A stretch of 64,000 bases of DNA from Zasmidium citrigriseum (Eukaryota > Ascomycota > Dothideomycetes > Mycosphaerellales > Mycosphaerellaceae), in contig NHNW01000020.1 of assembly GCA_002786025.1 (NCBI GenBank), positions 310,001 to 374,000 of the forward strand. The letters run 5' to 3'. The translations under genes and the position numbers were made by a program. Position 1 is the first letter of the stretch, and every line of letters begins with the position of its first letter. This document shows, piece after piece, positions 54,863 through 64,000 of the stretch. The notes beneath the pieces were generated by a model, which saw only the letters and a program-made list of their open reading frames with translations, had not been told where the DNA came from and did no database searches.

Positions 54863-55774
54863 TTATGCCGCTTCCCCAGAATACCTATCAATCACATCAA
54901 ACGCCTGCATATTCGGCACACTGCAGTCCTCTGCGTCTCGACATCCTAGGTCGACTTCTAGCTCAGCACCTATGTCTGGACGGATGGAGCGTATAGCGCT
55001 GGCGACGGATTTGCAGGAGGAGCAGTTGGGTCCGAAAGCTGGCGAGCCGACGTTTTGACTTTCGTCTAAGGTGCTGCTTCGGCTCAAGGGGGCAGTCGGA
55101 TGTGTCTCAAATGCGTGGCTCGTGGGAGTGGTATTCGCGGTCCTAGATTGTGCTGTCGCGGGCATGCTGTCGTAGTCTTTCCTGTCGTAGATCTGGCTGC
55201 TGGGCGTAGCATCCGTAGTCCCGAGTCCAGAATTCAGAGCTGCAGTCTCGTAGTCCCTGTTCTCGATCAAATGCCGCTCGCCACGCGGCACAGCGGCAGG
55301 TTGCGCCTCAACCGAACTCCTCGACTCCGGAATCATCGCGGGCGAAGCGCTCGACGCCGGCGGCGTAGGCACAGCAGCGCTCCTCGGCGGTCCCAGCGCA
55401 GCCAGCCGTGGAAGGGCTATTTTGCCCTCTCCATTCACCCTCCTCTCCATCTCCTCCGATCCACTCCGCTCTCCCACATTACACCCTCTCCTCCTCTCCA
55501 ACAACCCCTCCAACTCCCTCCCCGCCTCCGCCTCAACTTCAATTCCATATCTCTCCAGCAACCCTCTCAGTCGTCGATTCTCCTCCAAAACTCTCCTCGC
55601 CGCAGTCTGAATCTCCACATTAACCTCCACACCCGCCCTCTCGCATTTCGACAATTTCTCCTCAAGTTCCGAAAGGTACTCTTTCCTCCGCGCGCGCGAG
55701 CGGCGTTGATTATCCCTGATGCGGGTTAGATTGGGGTCTTTGGAGATGGGTTTCTTGCTCGTCGATGGGGCCAT
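54863..55774 (-). CDS. bZIP transcription factor
   Basis: 303 aa from the ATG at 55774 (MAPSTSKKPISKDPNLTRIR). The basic region is NLTRIRDNQRRSRARRKEYL, with N-x-R-R-S-R-x-R, followed by leucine heptads (LEEKLSKCERAG..., RRLRGLLERYGIEV). This is the fungal bZIP type with a short zipper. The middle is Pro/Ser/Thr-rich. The C-terminus has a Cys pair (NCSSCKSVASAI) and ends in CRDAEDCSVPN, a spacing seen in C-terminal cysteine clusters of fungal bZIPs. It converges on the CCA1/Tti2 gene with 43 bp between stops. It is nuclear; target genes are unknown. Confidence 0.85.
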   Translation of the reverse strand: MAPSTSKKPISKDPNLTRIRDNQRRSRARRKEYLSELEEKLSKCERAGVEVNVEIQTAARRVLEENRRLRGLLERYGIEVEAEAGRELEGLLERRRGCNVGERSGSEEMERRVNGEGKIALPRLAALGPPRSAAVPTPPASSASPAMIPESRSSVEAQPAAVPRGERHLIENRDYETAALNSGLGTTDATPSSQIYDRKDYDSMPATAQSRTANTTPTSHAFETHPTAPLSRSSTLDESQNVGSPAFGPNCSSCKSVASAIRSIRPDIGAELEVDLGCRDAEDCSVPNMQAFDVIDRYSGEAA

Positions 55775-56222
55775 GACGCGCGGCTGAGATGGACGGATAT
55801 TGTGGTACAGTCTCGCGCCTCTCCGGGCTCTGGAGCGGTTCCTCTGGTGCTTGTATCTTGTAATGTCCAATAATATCTATGTCTATCGTGTGCTTGATGA
55901 AGTCGTAGATAGGGAGGGTCTCGGGACGCGATAATACCGCAGAGTGGCGATGAGGTGTCGTTGGAAAGATCGCGGCGGGGGCGGGGTGACGTTGACTTTG
56001 GCTTCGAAACTCTATTCCACTCTAGACGCAGTCTGTCCAGAGGCTGAACAAGATATGCTCCGATCCATCGAAATGTATCGTGGAGAATCGTAGATGGCAT
56101 TACGGCATTACATTCGTGCGCTTCGACTACTAGGAGATTGGGTATCGATACGCATCACCACACAAGATTCCTCCCACCTAAATGACTAGCGCCTCCTCAT
56201 GTCTCATTTACAACAGATCCTC

Positions 56223-59185
56223 TCATTGGTACCATTCATCTTCGTTATATGACGCAGCCATGCTGTTGTAGGCGTTCATGCTGTTGAGCCAGTTCATCAT
56301 GCCCGTGCTGTCCACACTGTTGTTCTGAGCAGCTTGGGGATAGCCCATGTTCGAGTTCGGCGGCATGCTCATGGCACCGTTCGGCTGTACAGGCATGCCA
56401 CCATTGGTGGGACCCATGACGGGACCACCTACAGGACCACCAGTGGCAGTCATGTTCATGCCGCCATTGATAGGGCTTGTGGTCGTCCAAGCTGAAGGAT
56501 CCATAGCGACAGAATCCCAATTCTCGAAGCCTGTCGCGAGCTGTGCCTGGTCGCGAAACGCCCAGTCAGAGCTGTCACGGATGAGCTGCTCTACACCACC
56601 GAACATCTCACTTGGACTAGCTCCTGCTTGTATGCGCTGTTGCCATCCAGCCTGACTAGTAGCAGGCGTTGTCGTCGCGGAAGGATACTGCTGAGCTTGT
56701 AAGCCAGATGCATCTTGGGGAGGCGGCTGGTAGCTGCCGCTGTTTGAGCGTACCGCAGCTCCTGTGCTCGCTGCTGGCACAGTGTTCTGTGCTCTGAAGT
56801 AGTTGTTCGCACCTGCCATCGCAGTTTGTTGCCAAGCCTGTGAATGTACAGGCTGAGGAGGAGGGCTAGTCTTGAGCGGTTGCATGAGCTCGGAAGCTCG
56901 CCTTTGTGTAGGCGATCGAAGCTCAGTGGCATATGAGCCGAACTTGGCGTCTGTCCTGGCAAGAACAACGGCGGCTTCATCTGGCATCTCAACTTTCCAC
57001 TTATGCGCCAGTACACTGAGTATTGCGAGTGTCCGTCGAGCGCAGAGCCAGCCTTCGGCGATTTCTTCGAGATGCTTGAGGCCGTGTACAATGTCTCGCT
57101 TGGCGTTCTTGTCCGGCAGATTGAGCAGGTGGATCGTGCATGCCGAATGAGTGATGTAGACCGCAACGTTCGGTATTTGGCGTAGTCCATGCGACCGTTT
57201 GTATAGACGCATCAGTTTCGAGATCATTGCCGCTGCTTGTGTACACAGCTTTCGAGGGCTCACGGTATTCGGCAGGGGCGAAGTCGCTTGTGTATACTTC
57301 AAGAACGGCCTGAAGAGGTGTATGAAGAGCAACTGGAAGAACATGCTACAACTTGATAAGTTTCAGTTTGATCGGAAGTTGCGATGATAGACTTACTGCA
57401 TGACCAATACACTAGCGAGGATGCCTTCCTTCGGCTCCAGCTCTTTGGGCAAGTCCCTTCGCCAGCCTTCCAGGCGAGTGTGAATATCTGAAAGCTTCTT
57501 CAGCTCGGCTGCTTTGCCCTTGGTCTTGTCCATATCGGTAGGGTCGTAGAAGTACTTCATGAGGTCGTTGCTGATTTCACACAGCTTCGATATCTGCAGA
57601 GCCACTGCTCTCGTTCGAGCCGGCTGTGCGTGTGCTTGTGTAAATCCAGAATCGGTGTATGGGCTCCACTGTGACGAGTCTTCGTCCGGAAATACTTCGT
57701 ACTTGGAGACCGTTACGATGGATGAAGGTAGCTGCGGTATTCGTCCGAGGTAATTTGACCAGCACTTGTCAAAGAGGTAGCAACCCCAGAAGGTCACTTT
57801 CCTCACATCCTCTTCGTTTTCGTCCCCGCTCACGAACTTGTTTGAAGTGAGTTGACTGGCATCGAGGTTCAAGCCCATATCACAGGCCATGCGAAACGAC
57901 ATGCCACTGTAGACCCACCCTCTTGCTTCTCTGCCACAGCCGGCCTCCCGTACAGACATCAACGCCAGCGCTTGCACGGTCGTCAAATGAGGCTTCTCGT
58001 GCTCGTCATTCTCCATAATAAGTCGCTTGGCTTCTCGAAAGAAATGATCGCCCGCAGTCGCCGAGTCGTCAGGGTTCTCCCGAGCTCCGGCATGTGAAGT
58101 GAAGTGGCATCCCAGCGCGAGCATTGCATTGACCAGTAAAGGCGTGCAATAATGAGTCTTCCGTCTCGTGTGTGGAGGAGGTTTCCCTAGTAGGAAGTCG
58201 CGGTAGAAGAGTTGTTTCGATAATGTCGTGAAGAAAGGATAGTGCCAGGTGAAGTACATGTTGAGGAGATGAACGACCAGCTCTCCATCGTTGGTAACAT
58301 TCGTCCAGGAAGAGACTGCGTCTTCTTGCTGGTGGTAGTCGTCCGTGTTAAGTTCGTCGTCCGCATCCTGAGCAAGGTGTATCAAATTCGATGTGCCTCC
58401 GATGTACCGAACAGAACCTGAATCTAGCCGCAGGTCTCCCATCTTGCCAAACAAGTGCGATTCGAATGTTGGCACGCCATTGTTCGATGTCTCTGGCCCC
58501 GGCGAAGCATCGTCTTCTTCCTCTTCCTCAGCCAAGCCACTGTCCTTCGCAACGATCTTTTCGGCCACCGCATCCAGACTCTCACATGTCCGAATCTCTC
58601 TTACCAGCGCCGGCACATCGTCTTCGGGATAGTTGAGGATGGCCTGGATAAGGGTTTGCAAGGTTGAATTCCGGGTCTTGAGGTTATCGATATCGTTCTT
58701 GTACACGCCTTTCCGCCGGTGGTCTGAGTTGGGATCGTACACGCATTCTGTTCCATATACTTGCTTGCACGCAGCACACGCTGGAGTAGCTCCATCGCAC
58801 TTGCTCTTTCGTTTCCTGCAATGCGCCCATACGTGTCAGCGATCGCCCTCCTGCAAGTGTATAGCAGTACGTAACAGAATCCATCGGGGGTGTGTATGTC
58901 TGTCGACCCAACCAATGTGTTCCGCGTGTGCTCTTCCACCATTCCAGGCGTGCTGCATGCAACTTACCGACAAGCTATACACGCCGTCGACACGCATCTC
59001 CGCTTCGCCGCATCGTCTCCGTCGTCGTTGTGCTTTCGTCGGCTACGCTGTCGCGGCTTGGCAGGCGTCTCTGGCACCGGGTTGTGTACGGCGGTGGTGC
59101 CGTTGGCAGGCGTGGCGGAGGAAGTGGAGGGTTTGGCATCGGCAACGTCTCCAACGGCGGCGGCAGGCGCAGCAGTGTTATCCAT
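56223..59185 (-). CDS. Zn2Cys6 transcription factor with fungal-specific domain
   Basis: Exons 59185-58968, 58815-57397 and 57345-56223 give 919 aa (2760 nt). The binuclear zinc cluster is only complete after removing the 152-nt first intron: CIACRKRKSKCDG, then CAACKQVYGTEC. A linker (VYDPNSDHRRKGVYKNDIDN) leads to the fungal transcription-factor middle domain. That domain has LLNMYFTWHYPFFTTLSKQL, GWVYSGMSFRMACDMGLNLD and TFWGCYLFDKCWSNYLGR. A Gln/Asn/Gly/Met-rich C-terminus may activate transcription. The layout is close to NIT-4/NirA-type factors, but orthology is not claimed. The start is the first ATG (MDNTAAPAAAVG). Confidence 0.87.
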
Positions 59186-60141
59186 GAGGACGGGCTCGAT
59201 GGCCTCCAATGAGGATGGCTGGCGCGAGCTGCGAGCATGCGACGCCTTTACACCATTTCTCCCGCCGTCCTCGGAGATGTTGGAGATTCTGGCTCAGCTT
59301 CGAGCTTGCCAGGTCCAGACCGATTGCTTCGATACTCGAGAGATGTACCTTCGTTCAACTTGGTGAAGAAGAGGATATCAGAGCTGCCATCGCTCGCAAA
59401 ATAACAAACTACACCTCGTCGGTCAGCCAAGCTCCGGAGCTCCTCGTTCTTCGTTATGGCAGTGGATGACTTCGAAGCCGCTGTCGTTGACGCTGGGGAG
59501 CTGTCCAATCACAGCAGGATTCAGCTCAAGCGTCGATAGCGTCCCATGAGAAGGAACTCCTCTATCCCATCAAGACTCAAAGCAAGTTCATCGAATTGCA
59601 GACAATGCCATCAAGAGGGATCTGACCAAAGGGCGGGCTGACATTGGTCAAGGCGTTCTGCCCACGCTGCTGATAACGGCCCTGATAAGTGAATGCCTTG
59701 GCGTTGATATCGGAAACTCTCCGATATGAAACCAAAAGCAAAACATACTCATTTTGAGAACGAAAGGCTCAAGGACTGTCGACCGGGTGAGAAGAATCGA
59801 AACGATTGACATGTTGCAGGTGCGAGCTCAGAGGAAGGAGCGTGATATCGGGAAGAGCACTGGACCATGTCTGAGGTCATGAGAATGGGAACTTTGCTGG
59901 AACGAAACATCATCATGAAGGCCATCATTCGGTTCTCGACTGTTGATAATAGTCTCTGTCACCAGAACTTCGCTTTCCAGGAGATCAGACGCCGGCACAG
60001 TCTGCCAGGACGGACTGATGATACCAATAGGCCCTCCTCGGAGACCCATCGCCACTGGAGGTCAATCCCCCCTGAAAGGACTCTCCTAGACACAACGCCA
60101 TGTATAAGACCCGCAGAAAGACCCGGAAATACTCAATCTGA
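59186..60141. other. Intergenic, no supported gene
   Basis: About 950 bp between the Zn2Cys6 gene's start and the F-box gene's end. Short frames occur on both strands without family similarity. Confidence 0.45.
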
Positions 60142-60852
60142 TCACCGTGGTGCTCGTCGAAGGTTCCTCACACTCTCGGTCTCAGGGTCCCAGTCCGCCA
60201 CATACCCCTCATGTCCAGCCTTGTCCCAATCCCTCTTGAGCACCTCTGGCATGATCTCCTTGAATCTCTTCTCTGCCATCTTCCAGTACTCGCCCATCAC
60301 CAGCGGGGGCATGCTCTTGGGTATGATGATCTGCTCGCTACGCATGAGCTTATAGTCCCGACTCATGAGGATAATGATTCGGAACTCATTCTTCACCCCC
60401 TCTGGCACCATCGGGCCGTGCTTGAAATACATGCGCTGCCAGCTCTGGCCCGGTGTCACCTTGGCAAAATGCGGCTTAGTGTCATCGAAGCTGAAGTAGT
60501 AGAGGATCCATCCGCCGTAGTCTTTAATGTCAAGGCCCCTGGTCTTCTGGTTGTCGCTCTCGATGAGTGGGTTGGTGGCGCCGTGGTATGCTGGCGGTGC
60601 TTCTTGGAAGAAGAGGGCCTGTTGAAGGCGGGTCGAGTCATCGATGACCGACTTGAAGCGCTTGCTGACGCGCTGGCTGAAGAGGAGAGTCCTCATGTCG
60701 AGTTGAAGCAAAATTTCCTCGAGGAGCTCGGTGGTGCCTAGGACCTTCTGCATGGCCTTGTCTTCCTTGTCTTCATCTGGCGGAGCGATGTGGGTGGTCT
60801 CGAGGGTCGCAAGGACCTGCTGGACAGATGCGGCCTTGATTGCGTCCTCCAT
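60142..60852 (-). CDS. F-box domain protein
   Basis: 236 aa from the ATG at 60852 (MEDAIKAASVQQVLATLETT). The frame is open 14 codons further with no ATG and an AG (GTGGCAG) in front, so an upstream exon is possible. Residues about 37-85 are a recognisable fungal F-box: KVLGTTELLEEILLQLDMRT, then LLFSQRVSKRFKSVIDDS and LQQALFF. The rest (YFKHGPMVPEGVKNEFRI, PPLVMGEYWKMAEKRFKEIM) matches the conserved tail of a common fungal F-box group. It probably links Skp1-Cul1 to unknown targets. It is distinct from the array families: the F-box is canonical and internal. Confidence 0.8.
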   Translation of the reverse strand: MEDAIKAASVQQVLATLETTHIAPPDEDKEDKAMQKVLGTTELLEEILLQLDMRTLLFSQRVSKRFKSVIDDSTRLQQALFFQEAPPAYHGATNPLIESDNQKTRGLDIKDYGGWILYYFSFDDTKPHFAKVTPGQSWQRMYFKHGPMVPEGVKNEFRIIILMSRDYKLMRSEQIIIPKSMPPLVMGEYWKMAEKRFKEIMPEVLKRDWDKAGHEGYVADWDPETESVRNLRRAPR

Positions 60853-63800
60853 GCTGGGCGGTCTGCTGTCCGTGTTGGCGTCAAGACCTGCCACGGGCGA
60901 GTTCTCTGGATGTCTTACTGGTGGATTATGGGACGTCGAGGCAAGTGCGATCGAGTCGAGCGCCTGTATAGATGTGGCGCGGCTTGTTGGGCGGTGGTCG
61001 GCAGTCGCAAATCGAAAGAGGTGGATTATGTCGGCTCAGAATTCGGTGCGGCCCACAAACTCACGGCTGCCTCGAGGATGTTCACTCAAAAGACCTAACT
61101 TGAAGCAATGCCCCTTTGCCTCTATGATCCGCAGCAAAGCGAGAACCTTCCAGCTCTCTCCTCGATCAGTGATGGAAACGGGGTTATTCGATTCTCAGCA
61201 ATCTCATTCGATGTTGACCACCGTACCACGCTGTTGGCCATGTCGCCTGGGGGCTCATTCAGCGATTACCCTCAAGTCAATCGCATCTTCAAAGCAGACG
61301 TCGATGTGGAGGCATCGCGAAAGGCTGAAAGTCGCAGATACACCACCTGGAGTCAGACAGTCGTACTAAGACTGTTTGCTGCATAGACAGGGACGGCGAG
61401 GGAAGGGCAGAGAAGAGTGAAAGCAATCTATGTTCCTGCATTATTCCGTTCGGGGTGTACCCTCCTTCTTCCGCTCAAACTGGCAGATCGGTTTCTCCAC
61501 GAGAGTAAGCGGCCAAGCCATTGGAGGGCCTGTAACGCTCTTATTCCCCGTTGAGAGAGTTGGGGATTGCTGAAAGCATCTTGCAGTCTGACCGGGACAT
61601 CGAGGGTACTTCTCATGGTCGTATGTCGATATTAATCTGGGCAAACATGCTGCAATTGGTCTGCCGATGTGCGTTCAGTCCAAAGTTGCTGGAAGGGCCT
61701 GATTTCTCGAACACTCTTTGGCCCATTTCAATCGACTGTCATGACGGCGCCTTCGCAAAAGCAACGTGGAAGGCGGCCGTGCGCAAGAACAACGCTCATC
61801 GATCGCAACAATAGCCACGGACTGCGATGAAGGCCTTCGATCGTAGATACCATGGACGGGACCTATCTCTCTCGACGTCAAGAATGACGGAAGTCTCGGT
61901 CAGCCAGGCGATCGCACAGTTCTGTGGGTGCCGAGACTCCGTTGGTTGATATCAACCAAAGTCCTCTGATTCGTTCCTCAACTCTCTCCACAGATAGTGG
62001 CGATTGCTGACACTCAAACACGTCGAACGCTCAAGCAACATCGTTCTTGCTCGGAATGGGCGCATCAAAGGAAGGAAGCACTTGGCAGTCCAGATTATAA
62101 CTCCATTCCCGTGAAGCGTAAGCCATGCGGTCGGACGCGAGACCCAACCAGGAAGGTGATGCGTTTTTGTATTGCCGGCGTGGCCGGGTGCAGATGTGGC
62201 GCCTGCCAAATTCCTATGCTTGTCTAGACGTCGATCCTGCCACTGCATAGATTGTAGCTAAAATGGATCTTGCAGCGCTCATGTGCGGCATAATGCAGTG
62301 ATATCTTGATTGTGAACTGGTGTAAGCCGCAGTGAACCGGTCTTGCGAGTTGAACGAGTGCCACGTTGGAGGAAGAGGTAAGTGGCACACGTGGGTTTAG
62401 CGTTTGCGGCCACGTGAGCGTTTTATTTGGAGATGAAAGGTTTGGACGGGGTGATCTTGAAGTGAACTTTGACACAGAGTATGCAAAATACGATGCATCT
62501 TCACCACCTTGACTCTTGGCTTGCCTACCCGAGAGCCCTAGAAGCATTCCCAGTAAGGAGGGGAAGAACGCATTCGACGTTGCAGACATCGCATTGCATG
62601 TAAGCCAAGATTTTGAACGAGAAGCGTGTGATCAAGGACTTGCCCAACTCGTTGCAAGCGAGACAGCTATCAGACATGCGGCCTTCGCAGCGAAACGGAT
62701 CCCAATCTATAACGTCCCAATCCAATGTTATCGCCCTTCTATCAACGCGCCTCGTGTCCACCTCCAATGCTCACCTCTTGCACATCCAGCGTCTAGGTGA
62801 ATCCACTTCACCTCTTCCCTCAGCGCCTCGAAAAGCCCTCATCTCTCAATTGTGAAGCAGTGTTCGCGGCGAGATGCGACTCGTGTGAGGTATGTCCAAG
62901 TCGGGCGACGGATGAAGGTGGCATGTTGGCGGAAGGAATCGAATGGACGGACGGCGCGGTGGAAGGATGAAGTTGGCCCGGCTGACCCAACCTCGGACCA
63001 CCCGTATCAAGCAAGCGCCCATGTGCCTCGTCCCTTCCTTGGCTCCGGCGCGCTCCCGCTTAGAGCTTAGAGCGAGCGCACGAGCCCCTGCTACCACACT
63101 TCTCCAGGACGCCTTGCAGCACGCCACTCGAGCACCAACTCTCGCAAGTCACCAAGTCGCCTGCAACCGCGACGCAGGTGCCGCGCAGCCACTGCTACTA
63201 TTGCCAGCCTCGGCCGGGCCACCCGTAACAAATGAATCTGCCAACCTCGCACCATCCTCCCGATTCGCCAGAGGGCCGTATACGCAAATCTCCAATGGCG
63301 TTGGACTTATTGCTAAGATCAACGCGACCATCATTCGCTGTGCCGCTGCAAGCTTGTCTATCGCCAATACACACCTCAGCTCCAGACGAGATTGATGTCC
63401 TCTCAGCGGACGAGATGGGTAGAAGCGTAGTCCAGGCCTATGACAGGTGAGATTCGCTCCTGATTCCATAGCACCCACGATTACAAGGGAGGGCCGGATT
63501 GCGTAGATTCACCCAGCTATTGCGTTCGAGGACCCTCGCGATCAAAAGCTCAATGTGGCATGTACCCGACGCACGAGACCAATCACCCGGCTCCAACCTC
63601 TCCGCTTTGCAGCGTGGTCGTCGATACTGCAGATCTTGGCGGCGTTGCCGGCGTCTTCACTTCGGGCTAGCATGAGCTTGGTAAAGCTTTATGGCGCGCT
63701 CCAATCTGTGCCACAGCCGTGATAAGGCTATCCTCAACAAGGCAGCTCACTAGACACATGGGTGCTTGCCACGGAGCCAGGATTCCCTAGTAGCATTCGT

Positions 63801-64000
63801 CGCTTGCAGGCACTGGGGGCACGGAACTTCTAGAACCTATCTAGAACACGGGAACGGCAAGATAACTGGCCCTCGATGCAACGCTTGAGAACTACCCTAA
63901 GATAAGGGACCCTAGCAGCGCTTGCCACTAATTTGGCGCGGAGGGGTCGTCGCGCCATGTGCGCCGACGAGGATATAGAAGAAGCTTCTGCCCAGTCTTG
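60853..64000. other. Right-end gene-poor interval
   Basis: About 3.1 kb without a gene I can support. A 92-codon ATG frame at 61108-61386 (plus) is the most coding-like but has no family similarity. Frames at 62516-62800 and 62943-63395 (plus) look like chance. Positions 63660-63920 hold six CTAG tetramers, more than expected. No transposase, reverse transcriptase or terminal repeat is visible. Confidence 0.45.

Noticed and set aside
61108..61386. 92-codon frame with fairly coding-like sequence
   Set aside because: Starts at an ATG and ends properly, but no family match, no introns and no conserved context. Left as an unassigned frame in the gene-poor interval.
34909..64000. A biosynthetic gene cluster around the two transcription factors
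   Set aside because: No polyketide synthase, NRPS, terpene synthase or P450 is present. The SDR, methyltransferase and DUF1772 genes elsewhere in the window are scattered singly among unrelated genes.

Overview
This is a filamentous-fungal chromosome segment, most likely an ascomycete and probably a dothideomycete. Genes are dense, on both strands and mostly intron-poor. Introns are short (about 45-150 nt) with GT-AG ends and CTAAC/CTGAC-like branch sites. Core promoters are CT-rich, and the families present are typical of Pezizomycotina (RTA1, Zn2Cys6, DUF1772, TAP-like peptidase). Species-level placement is inference. I see no rRNA, CRISPR, virus or intact transposon, and no tRNA I could defend by eye.

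Left flank (1-10 kb): the 3' part of an SGNH/GDSL hydrolase converges on a TAP-like serine peptidase of the alpha/beta-hydrolase fold. An RTA1-family membrane protein, a gene-poor 2.2 kb stretch, a SAM methyltransferase, a DUF2278 (YukJ-like) protein and a small hypothetical gene follow.

Array A (10.3-17.3 kb): seven head-to-tail plus-strand genes (A1-A7) for small proteins starting with an F-box-like LPQELQD helix, then a YKPP...NR..R...YY core. A4-A7 carry an intron inside the motif (LPQ|ELQD); A1-A3 do not. A1 and A2 look truncated.

Central block (17.4-34.9 kb): mostly conserved cell-biology genes. These are a DUF1772 protein, DEAD-box helicase DBP4 divergent from the J-protein SPF31, an SDR reductase, a SET-domain protein, TMA46, OST4, a large C2H2/AT-hook protein and ribosomal protein L26. 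Two scattered members of the F-box-like family (21.8 and 26.7 kb) lie among them.

Array B (35.5-48.7 kb): twelve head-to-tail minus-strand genes (B1-B12) of a related LPAELRNRIYEL / PGLLLACKQTY family. Seven of them splice a conserved 3' intron onto a short, highly divergent C-terminal tail. B12 has an in-frame nonsense codon with homology continuing beyond it. The two arrays point towards each other, and many members share a CATGTG/CACGTG element 80-200 bp upstream.

Right flank (49-64 kb): TRAPP subunit TRS85 is divergent from a tRNA CCA-adding enzyme whose reading frame runs on, without a stop, into a Tti2-like HEAT domain (an apparent gene fusion). A bZIP factor, a Zn2Cys6 factor and a true F-box protein follow, then about 3 kb with no gene I can support.

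Most multi-exon models below were built by hand from splice signals, frame closure and family similarity. Exon sums were checked for divisibility by three where stated.
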